Source: Rhodococcus sp. IEGM 1409
GTDB taxonomy: Bacteria > Actinomycetota > Actinomycetes > Mycobacteriales > Mycobacteriaceae
Assembly: GCF_030056735.1 (NCBI RefSeq)
Contig: NZ_JASHKN010000014.1
Coordinates: 87,718-151,717, forward strand
Length of the DNA stretch: 64,000 bases
Direction: 5' to 3'
The notes under the pieces are model-generated. The model had not been told where the DNA came from, did no database searches, and saw only the letters and a list, made by a program, of their open reading frames with translations. The position numbers and the translations under genes are program-made. This document shows, piece after piece, positions 56,049-64,000 of the stretch; positions within the stretch are counted from its first letter, which is position 1, and each line of letters opens with the position of its first letter.

Positions 56049-56873
56049 ATGTACGCAGCGAGCCGTGAAGCCTTGGCGCAGACTCGTTCTGCGCTGAGCA
56101 GTGCCCTGGGCGCCGTCTCTGCAGGAGCCGCAACTGCTGCTTCTGCTCAGGCTGGGTCCGAGCTCTTCTCGGTGGTCGAGGTACTCGACGGCCAGCGCGC
56201 TCTTCGCAGCGCGCTGGCTGACGCTTCGGCACCGGCCGCTGGTCGCCAGGCTTTGGCACAGCAGTTGTTCTCCGGAAAGGTCGGCGCCGAGGCGCTCGCC
56301 ACCGTGAAGGCAGCTGCAGGCCAGGACTGGTCTGCGGCCCGCGACTTGGTCAACTCGCTCGAACTGCTCGGACGCGAAGCTCTGCTCCGCGCCGCAGCCG
56401 ATCAGAGCCAGTTGGACACCGTTGAGGACGAGCTCTTCCGTCTCGGCCGCATCGTGGCAGGGGATCCCAGCCTGGAGCAGACGCTCTCGGATCTGTCGGT
56501 TCCCGCAGCCCGCAAGCGTGAGTTCCTCTCCCGCTTGCTCTACGGCAAGGTCACTGCGGTCACCGAGGCACTCGCCGGACAGGCCGTCGGCCGGTTGAAG
56601 TCTGCGCCCGCAGACACTTTCGATCAGCTGTCGAATCTTGCCGCAGCGCAGCGCGATACCACCGTTGCTCACGTTCGCAGCGCCTCGGCGTTGAGCTCGG
56701 AGCAGTCGGATCGCTTGGCCAGCACTCTTACCCGCACCTACGGGAAGCCGGTAGCAGTACACGTCGAGGTCGATCCAGAACTCCTCAGCGGCTTGGTCGT
56801 CCGGGTGGGCGACGAGGTTATCGACGGCAGCGCAGCGGGTCGACTCGCAGCACTGCGGAAGAACCTCAAGTAG
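56049..56873 (+). CDS. atpH: ATP synthase F1 subunit delta (long form)
   Basis: 274 residues, about 100 more than E. coli delta. The C-terminal domain shows the OSCP/delta pattern ([20 protein letters not shown], then [23 protein letters not shown]). The extra length is in the N-terminal half, like the delta part of the fused b-delta protein of mycobacteria, but no membrane helix is fused here. ATG 56049 has AGGAAG eight bases upstream; GTG 56040 overlaps that site and is less likely. Confidence 0.93.
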   Translation: MYAASREALAQTRSALSSALGAVSAGAATAASAQAGSELFSVVEVLDGQRALRSALADASAPAAGRQALAQQLFSGKVGAEALATVKAAAGQDWSAARDLVNSLELLGREALLRAAADQSQLDTVEDELFRLGRIVAGDPSLEQTLSDLSVPAARKREFLSRLLYGKVTAVTEALAGQAVGRLKSAPADTFDQLSNLAAAQRDTTVAHVRSASALSSEQSDRLASTLTRTYGKPVAVHVEVDPELLSGLVVRVGDEVIDGSAAGRLAALRKNLK

Positions 56874-56935
56874 TCCTTCAGCCGAACACATACTCCAGAT
56901 CTTTTCGAAGACCAGACACCGAGAGCAGGAAAAAC

Positions 56936-58579
56936 ATGGCGGAGCTGACGATCTCCTCCGACGAGATCCGTAGCGCGATCGACAACTACACCGCGAGCTA
57001 CTCCCCGGAGGCCTCCCGTGAGGAGGTCGGCACAGTGACCGACACCAGTGACGGCATTGCGCACGTCTCTGGCCTGCCTTCGGCTATGTCCAACGAGCTG
57101 TTGGAGTTCCCCGGTGGAATCGTCGGCGTCGCGCTCAACCTGGATGCCACCGAAATCGGTGCCGTCATCCTTGGCGATTACCAGAACATCCAAGAAGGCC
57201 AGGAAGTAAAGCGCACGGGCGACGTTCTGTCGGTTCCCGTCGGCGATGCTTTCCTCGGCCGCGTCATCGACCCGCTGGGTGCGCCCATCGACGGCCTCGG
57301 CGAGATCGAGAGCACCGAAAACCGTGCACTCGAACTGCAGGCTGCTTCGGTGCTCGAGCGTCAGCCGGTCGAAGAGCCGCTCCAGACCGGTATCAAGGCT
57401 ATCGACGCCATGACCCCGATCGGCCGCGGCCAGCGCCAGCTCATCATCGGCGACCGTAAGACCGGCAAGACCGCGGTCTGCATCGACGCCATCCTGAACC
57501 AGAAGGCCAACTGGGATTCCGGCGATGTCAACAAGCAGGTTCGCTGCATCTACGTTGCCATCGGTCAGAAGGGTTCCACCATCGCGGGCGTCAAGGCTGC
57601 CCTCGAGGAGAAGGGCGCGATGGAGTACACCACCATCGTTGCTGCTCCGGCATCTGATTCCGCAGGCTTCAAGTGGCTCGCACCGTACACCGGCTCGGCC
57701 ATCGGCCAGCACTGGATGTACCAGGGCAAACACGTTCTGGTCGTATTCGACGACCTGACCAAGCAGGCAGAGGCGTACCGCGCCATCTCGCTCCTGCTGC
57801 GTCGCCCGCCGGGACGCGAGGCTTACCCCGGTGACGTCTTCTACTTGCACTCCCGTCTGCTGGAGCGTTCGGCGAAGCTGTCCGATGCACTCGGCGGTGG
57901 CTCGCTGACGGCTCTGCCGATCATCGAGACCAAGGCGAACGACGTCTCGGCTTACATCCCGACCAACGTCATCTCCATCACCGACGGTCAGGTGTTCCTC
58001 GAGTCCGACCTGTTCAACAAGGGCGTTCGCCCCGCGATCAACGTCGGTATCTCGGTCTCCCGCGTCGGTGGTGCTGCACAGACCAAGGGCATGAAGAAGG
58101 TTTCCGGTTCGTTGCGTCTGGAACTGGCTCAGTTCCGTGAGCTCGAAGCGTTCTCCGCCTTCGCCTCCGACCTCGACGCTGCCTCCAAGGCTCAGCTCGA
58201 GCGCGGTGCCCGTCTGGTCGAGTTGCTCAAGCAGGATCAGTACAGCCCGATCCCCGTCGAGGACCAGATCGTTTCGATCTACCTCGCCGGCGAAGGCATC
58301 TTCGACAGCGTTCCGATCAGCGACGTCCGTCGCTTCGAGAAGGAACTGCTCGAAGACCTCAAGCACTCGGCTGCAGGCGTCTACTCCAGCATCAACGGCG
58401 GCAAGGCACTCGATGCCGACAACGCTGCTGAGCTGATCGCTGCAACGAACAAGTTCAAGGAAGGCTTCATCGCATCCGACGGAAGCCGGGTCGTGAACGA
58501 AGCCGAGGCTGACGCTTTGGGCGCCGACGAGGTCGCGAACGAGCAGATCAACGTCAAGCGCAAGACCGTCAGCAAGTGA
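56936..58579 (+). CDS. atpA: ATP synthase F1 subunit alpha
   Basis: 547 residues (E. coli 513). Non-catalytic nucleotide site [18 protein letters not shown] (about residue 168), the arginine-finger region in [20 protein letters not shown], and PIGRGQRQL before. The last 35 residues (ending NVKRKTVSK) are a C-terminal extension of the kind reported in mycobacterial alpha subunits to restrain ATP hydrolysis. ATG at 56936 with AGCAGGA upstream. Confidence 0.97.
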   Translation: MAELTISSDEIRSAIDNYTASYSPEASREEVGTVTDTSDGIAHVSGLPSAMSNELLEFPGGIVGVALNLDATEIGAVILGDYQNIQEGQEVKRTGDVLSVPVGDAFLGRVIDPLGAPIDGLGEIESTENRALELQAASVLERQPVEEPLQTGIKAIDAMTPIGRGQRQLIIGDRKTGKTAVCIDAILNQKANWDSGDVNKQVRCIYVAIGQKGSTIAGVKAALEEKGAMEYTTIVAAPASDSAGFKWLAPYTGSAIGQHWMYQGKHVLVVFDDLTKQAEAYRAISLLLRRPPGREAYPGDVFYLHSRLLERSAKLSDALGGGSLTALPIIETKANDVSAYIPTNVISITDGQVFLESDLFNKGVRPAINVGISVSRVGGAAQTKGMKKVSGSLRLELAQFRELEAFSAFASDLDAASKAQLERGARLVELLKQDQYSPIPVEDQIVSIYLAGEGIFDSVPISDVRRFEKELLEDLKHSAAGVYSSINGGKALDADNAAELIAATNKFKEGFIASDGSRVVNEAEADALGADEVANEQINVKRKTVSK

Positions 58580-58627
58580 CGTACGCGCCCATGAACCTGC
58601 GAATTCCGAAGGGAGAGTGATTGATCG

Positions 58628-59611
58628 ATGGCGAGCATTCTCGAATTGCGGTCTCGTATCAAGTCGGTCAACTCGACCAAGAAGATCACCAAGGCACAGG
58701 AACTGATCGCGACTTCGCGTATCACCAAGGCTCAGCTTCGCGTCGCCGCGTCCAAGCCGTATGCCGAGGAGATCACGAAGGTACTCACCGAATTGGCGAG
58801 TGCGTCTGCTTCGCTCGATCACCCGTTGCTCAACGAGCGTCCGGAGCCCAAGCGGGCTGCCGTGCTTGTTGTCACCAGTGACCGCGGCATGTGTGGTGGC
58901 TACAACTCCAACGTCCTCAAGCAGGCAGAAGAGCTCATGGCTCTCCTCCGCAGCGAGGGCAAGGAGCCGGTCGTCTACGTGCTCGGTTCCAAGGGACTCG
59001 GCTACTACACGTTCCGCGGCCGCGACATCGGTGCAGCGTGGACGGGCTTCTCGCAGGATCCGGGCTACTCGGATGCAGCGAAGGCCAGCCGCCACCTGGT
59101 GGAGCTGTTCATGGCTGGTTCGGGTAACCAGGTTGCCGCTCCGAACGGTGAAGGCACGATCGAGGGCGTCGACGAGCTCCATATCGTCTACACCCGCTTC
59201 GTGTCGATGCTGACGCAGACTCCCGAGGTTCGCCGTATGGCTCCTCTCGAGGTCTTCGTGTCGGAAGAGCGCATCGAACTCGGTGACGACATGCTGACCA
59301 ACGGCCACGACGACGACCATGACAATGGCCCCGTCGCGGACTTCAGCTTCGAGCCCGAGCCCGAGAAGCTTCTCGGTGCTCTTCTCCCGAAGTACGTCAG
59401 CACTCGTATCTTCTCGTCGCTTCTCGATGCTGCGGCATCGGAGTCGGCAGCCCGTCGTACCGCCATGAAGGCCGCGACGGACAACGCAAACGAACTGGTG
59501 AACACGTTGAGCCGTCAGGCCAACCAGGCTCGCCAGGCCCAGATCACCCAGGAAATCAGCGAGATCGTCGGCGGCGCCAACGCGCTCGCCTCGAGCGCAG
59601 GAAGTGACTAG
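58628..59611 (+). CDS. atpG: ATP synthase F1 subunit gamma
   Basis: 327 residues. N-terminal helix [20 protein letters not shown] and C-terminal helix [20 protein letters not shown] form the rotor coiled coil; [20 protein letters not shown] is conserved. Two inserts stand out: [18 protein letters not shown] (about residues 162-179), at the place of the mycobacterial gamma loop, and an acidic [20 protein letters not shown] (about residues 223-242). Confidence 0.96.
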   Translation: MASILELRSRIKSVNSTKKITKAQELIATSRITKAQLRVAASKPYAEEITKVLTELASASASLDHPLLNERPEPKRAAVLVVTSDRGMCGGYNSNVLKQAEELMALLRSEGKEPVVYVLGSKGLGYYTFRGRDIGAAWTGFSQDPGYSDAAKASRHLVELFMAGSGNQVAAPNGEGTIEGVDELHIVYTRFVSMLTQTPEVRRMAPLEVFVSEERIELGDDMLTNGHDDDHDNGPVADFSFEPEPEKLLGALLPKYVSTRIFSSLLDAAASESAARRTAMKAATDNANELVNTLSRQANQARQAQITQEISEIVGGANALASSAGSD

Positions 59612-61066
<1,455 letters not shown>

Positions 61067-61072
61067 TCCACG

Positions 61073-61441
61073 ATGGCTGAGATGACCGTAGAACTCGTTG
61101 CCGTCGAGCAGCGCTTGTGGTCTGGTTCGGCGACGCTGGTCAGCGCTCAGACCACCGAGGGTGAAATCGGAATCATGCCTGGGCATGAGCCGGTCCTCGG
61201 CCAGCTGATCGAGGGCGGAACCGTGTCGATCACCTCGGTCGACGGCGAGCGTATCGTTGCTGCAGTACACGGAGGGTTCCTCTCCGTCACTGCGACGACG
61301 GTGACGATCCTTGCCGAGTCCGCGGACATGGCACAGGACATCGACGTCGAGGCAGCCAAGGCTGTCTTGGCCGAGAACTCGGGCGACCTCGAAGCGATTG
61401 CGGTCGCCAAGGGTCAGCTCCGGGCCGTCGAGCGCGCGTAA
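61073..61441 (+). CDS. atpC: ATP synthase F1 subunit epsilon
   Basis: 122 residues. Beta-sandwich start [20 protein letters not shown] and [19 protein letters not shown]; the C-terminal helical part is shorter than in E. coli, as in mycobacteria. ATG at 61073, six bases after atpD. Last gene of the synthase operon. Confidence 0.96.
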   Translation: MAEMTVELVAVEQRLWSGSATLVSAQTTEGEIGIMPGHEPVLGQLIEGGTVSITSVDGERIVAAVHGGFLSVTATTVTILAESADMAQDIDVEAAKAVLAENSGDLEAIAVAKGQLRAVERA

Positions 61442-61478
61442 GTTACTCGAGTAAAGCCGCGACGGGAGCCGACGAACA

Positions 61479-61913
61479 GTGACATTCGGAATGACTGTAT
61501 TGATCATTCTGGTTGTGCTGCTCGCGGTTCTCGTCGCGGCTTTTCTGTATCGTCTTGTAGTTTTGCGCCGAGGCGGTACTGCTGCACTGCTTCGTGTCTT
61601 GCCATCCCCGGGGGACAGCGGGTGGCGGCACGGAATCATTCGCTACGGCGAAAGCACATTCGTTTTTTTCAAACTGTCGAGTCTGCGGCCCGGCCCGGAC
61701 TCCAGAATTGATCGTCAAGGTATCGAGGTCGAGAGCCGTCGCTCTCCCTCAGGCACTGAATTCGACATCATGAGCGACGACATCGTCGTCGTCAAGGTCA
61801 ACGACGGATCGTCGGCCTACGAAATCGCCTTGGACAGTGGGGCATTGACAGCTTTCCTGTCCTGGGTCGAGTCACGGCCGGACGGGCGCGCCCGTAGGCG
61901 ACGCACCGCCTGA
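61479..61913 (+). CDS. DUF2550 family membrane-anchored protein
   Basis: 144 residues: one N-terminal helix (MTVLIILVVLLAVLVAAFLY), then a soluble domain with WRHGIIRYGESTFVFFKLSSLRPGP and a basic tail. Matches in position and pattern the gene (Rv1312) after atpC in mycobacteria. GTG at 61479. Function unknown; its constant place behind the ATP synthase operon hints at an envelope or energy-linked role. Confidence 0.85.
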   Translation: MTFGMTVLIILVVLLAVLVAAFLYRLVVLRRGGTAALLRVLPSPGDSGWRHGIIRYGESTFVFFKLSSLRPGPDSRIDRQGIEVESRRSPSGTEFDIMSDDIVVVKVNDGSSAYEIALDSGALTAFLSWVESRPDGRARRRRTA

Positions 61914-61923
61914 CCGGTCCCGC

Positions 61924-62496
61924 TCAAGCCCCCGCGCCGGGCTTCCAGAGCACATCGCCCTCAGGATTTGCCACTCTTCCCATGATGAAGAACAGATCCG
62001 ACAACCTGTTGAGGTATTTCGCGGGGAGGACGCTTGTGTCTTCCGGGTTCGCATCGATGGCGGACCAGGCCGCACGCTCCGCGCGCCGTGAGACGGTCCT
62101 TGCTACGTGAAGCAGGGCTCCCAGGGCAGTTCCACCCGGCAGAATGAACGAATTCAACGGTGCGAGTTGCTCATTGAGCTCATCACACCATCCTTCGAGT
62201 CGATCGATATAGGCCTGAGTCACCCGCAGCGGTGGGTACTTCGGGTTCTCGACAACAGGGGTGGACAAGTCGGCCCCCGCGTCGAAGAGATCGTTCTGGA
62301 TCTGGCGCAGCATCGCGAGGAGATTCTGCGGGGGAGTGCCGAGGGCAACGGCCACACCGATCGCTGCATTGGTCTCGTCGCAATCCGCGTAGGCGACCAG
62401 ACGCGGATCGTTCTTGGACACGCGGGAAAAATCGCTGAGGCCCGTGGTCCCGTCGTCGCCGGTCCGGGTGTAGATCTTCGTCAGGTGAACAGACAT
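61924..62496 (-). CDS. Cob(I)alamin adenosyltransferase (PduO type)
   Basis: 190 residues. ATP-binding N-terminus KIYTRTGDDGTTGLSDFSRV, then ADCDETNAAIGVA and the conserved VARTVSRRAERAAWSA and LPAKYLNRLSDLFFIMGR. Makes adenosylcobalamin, a cofactor of methylmalonyl-CoA mutase, which would take up propionyl-CoA from the valine operon in this window. ATG at 62496. Convergent with the DUF2550 gene (10 nt apart), divergent from murA. Confidence 0.94.
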   Translation of the reverse strand: MSVHLTKIYTRTGDDGTTGLSDFSRVSKNDPRLVAYADCDETNAAIGVAVALGTPPQNLLAMLRQIQNDLFDAGADLSTPVVENPKYPPLRVTQAYIDRLEGWCDELNEQLAPLNSFILPGGTALGALLHVARTVSRRAERAAWSAIDANPEDTSVLPAKYLNRLSDLFFIMGRVANPEGDVLWKPGAGA

Positions 62497-62550
62497 AGGG
62501 CTACGGTACCGGCGCGGTGCCGACGAGGTTGTGGCTCTAGGCTGTGAACC

Positions 62551-63810
62551 GTGAGTGAGCACTTTCTTGTGACCGGGGGTAACCGCCTCGAAGGTGAAGT
62601 ACTGGTGGGAGGGGCCAAGAACAGTGTGCTGAAGCTGATGGCCGCGGCGCTGTTGGCCGAAGGCACCACTGTCGTGACCAACTGCCCGGACATTCTCGAC
62701 GTACCCCTGATGGCGGACGTCCTGCGAGGTCTGGGCTGCGAGGTTGAACTCGAAGACTCCGAAGTGCGGATCACGACGCCGGCCGAGCCGAAGTATCACG
62801 CTGACTTCGACGCGGTGAAACAGTTTCGCGCATCGGTGTGTGTGCTTGGTCCGCTGGTCGCGCGTTGTCGACGCGCTGTTGTCGCCTTGCCTGGCGGCGA
62901 CGCTATCGGTTCGCGGCCACTCGACATGCACCAATCCGGACTCCGTCTGTTGGGTGCGCGCAGCGAGATCGAACATGGATGCGTGGTCGCCGAGGCCGAC
63001 GACCTGCACGGCGCGAACATTCGCCTGGTCTTCCCGTCGGTGGGCGCAACCGAGAACATCTTGATGGCAGCAGTGCTCGCCCGAGGTGAGACGGTTATCG
63101 ACAACGCTGCACGTGAGCCCGAGATCGTGGATCTCTGCAACATGCTCAACGAAATGGGCGCCAAGGTATCGGGCGGCGGAAGTTCGACGCTCACCATTCA
63201 AGGTGTCCGCAAGTTGGAACCTGCTACCCACCGTGTCATCGGCGATCGGATCGTCGCTGCAACGTGGGGCGTCGCAGCCTCTATGACCAGGGGTGACGTC
63301 CGCGTTCGCGGAGTGAACCACAAGCATCTCGGACTGGTCCTCGACAAGCTTCGGACAGCCGGCGCGGAGGTGACGCCCGAGGTCGACGGCTTCCGTGTCA
63401 TCCAGCGCGAACGGCCTAAAGCGGTCAATTTCGCAACCTTGCCTTATCCCGGATTCCCGACCGACCTGCAGCCGATGGCAATCGGTTTGGCTGCGGTTGC
63501 CGAGGGCACGTCGATGATCACCGAGAACGTGTTCGAATCACGCTTCCGATTTGTCGAGGAAATGATCCGACTCGGCGCCGACGCTCGTACTGACGGCCAC
63601 CATGCCGTGATCCGCGGCGTTCCAGTGCTGTCGAGTGCGCCGGTGTGGTCTTCGGACATTCGGGCCGGCGCCGGGCTCGTGCTTGCCGGGTTGGTCGCGG
63701 ACGGAACCACCGAAGTCCACGACATCTTCCACATCGACCGTGGGTACCCGCGATTCGTCGAGAATCTCCGTGGACTCGGGGGAGTGATCGAGCGGGTGGG
63801 CACCGAATAG
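62551..63810 (+). CDS. murA: UDP-N-acetylglucosamine 1-carboxyvinyltransferase
   Basis: 419 residues; transfers enolpyruvate from PEP to UDP-GlcNAc, the first step of peptidoglycan synthesis. [20 protein letters not shown] at the N-terminus and [20 protein letters not shown] follow the family. The loop residue is Asp117 ([17 protein letters not shown]) where E. coli has Cys115, the residue alkylated by fosfomycin. GTG at 62551. Followed by what looks like the rRNA operon promoter region, as in mycobacteria. Confidence 0.97.
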   Translation: MSEHFLVTGGNRLEGEVLVGGAKNSVLKLMAAALLAEGTTVVTNCPDILDVPLMADVLRGLGCEVELEDSEVRITTPAEPKYHADFDAVKQFRASVCVLGPLVARCRRAVVALPGGDAIGSRPLDMHQSGLRLLGARSEIEHGCVVAEADDLHGANIRLVFPSVGATENILMAAVLARGETVIDNAAREPEIVDLCNMLNEMGAKVSGGGSSTLTIQGVRKLEPATHRVIGDRIVAATWGVAASMTRGDVRVRGVNHKHLGLVLDKLRTAGAEVTPEVDGFRVIQRERPKAVNFATLPYPGFPTDLQPMAIGLAAVAEGTSMITENVFESRFRFVEEMIRLGADARTDGHHAVIRGVPVLSSAPVWSSDIRAGAGLVLAGLVADGTTEVHDIFHIDRGYPRFVENLRGLGGVIERVGTE

Positions 63811-64000
63811 GTTCGGTGCTCGGCGTCACACTCGCGCCTTGTTGCCGTCGGTGGAATGGCAAAACTGTCTGACCTGGCCTTAACTGTCCAATTCGCTGTA
63901 GTGACCAGGCGATTTGTGAATTGATCGAAGGTTCGCGTAACTTATTCCAGGTCAGAGCGACACGGACACCGACTCCCACCTGCGAGGGTGAGTGACACGA
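63811..64000 (+). promoter_or_regulatory. Region after murA: probable rRNA operon promoter
   Basis: 190 bp without a gene, running to the window end. TTGTGA (63914-63919), 18-nt spacer and TAACTT (63938-63943) form a candidate promoter. The known position of the rRNA operon after murA in mycobacteria suggests that 16S rRNA begins beyond 64000; the rRNA itself is not in view. Confidence 0.45.

Overview
The window is a continuous piece of a high-GC actinobacterial chromosome, most likely a Rhodococcus of the erythropolis/qingshengii type. This is an inference from gene content and from the block at 38.5-64.0 kb, whose order (argS-lysA-hom-thrC-thrB-rho-rpmE-prfA-prmC-sua5-wecA-atpI-like-atpBEFHAGDC-DUF2550-pduO-murA, then an apparent rRNA promoter region) matches what I recall of the Mycobacterium tuberculosis Rv1292-Rv1315 region. 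No phage, transposon or CRISPR array was seen.

Layout. 0-3.2 kb: end of a PTS enzyme I gene followed by nagA-nagB-cutC (amino-sugar use). 3.2-8.8 kb: a complete distal valine-catabolism operon (mmsA, acyl-CoA dehydrogenase, 3-hydroxyisobutyryl-CoA hydrolase, mmsB, enoyl-CoA hydratase), closed by a 16-bp tandem repeat and a perfect 25-bp hairpin shared with a convergent MarR gene. 9.4-13.6 kb: a stand-alone mraY, a Bcr/CflA-type exporter, tRNA-Cys, and a solitary cytosine-5 methyltransferase with its own HTH domain. 13.6-14.1 kb: two tiny peptide genes (27 and 38 codons) with good ribosome-binding sites. 14.2-17.6 kb: a TetR regulator and a D-aminoacylase/alpha-beta-hydrolase pair.

17.6-26.2 kb is the most interesting part. 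A leftward operon (DUF1214 protein, SDR, sulfotransferase) and a rightward operon (cysD, cysNC, a CysQ-NTF2-like fusion, a limonene-epoxide-hydrolase-family enzyme) flank an IclR regulator. Both operons start from promoters of the same design: TTGACC, an 18-nt spacer holding a TAGAACnnGTTCTA palindrome (fits the KstR operator pattern), a TATTnT -10, and about 25-30 nt further a GGTACA-N4-TGTACC palindrome. This looks like one regulon that makes the sulfo donor PAPS, uses it on a (possibly sterol-linked) substrate and removes the by-product PAP.

26.2-38.3 kb: an alanine-dehydrogenase-like enzyme, a MarR/MFS efflux pair with an apparently leaderless transporter mRNA, a LysR/MHS-transporter/FAD-monooxygenase unit, tRNA-Arg, a phosphoketolase, and a DUF305/DUF3105 pair. 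38.5-64 kb: the conserved housekeeping block. Its rho gene carries a long leader with two overlapping upstream ORFs, the first apparently leaderless, and MurA has Asp in place of the fosfomycin-reactive Cys.

All functions are from reading the sequence and from memory of protein families; no database search was run.
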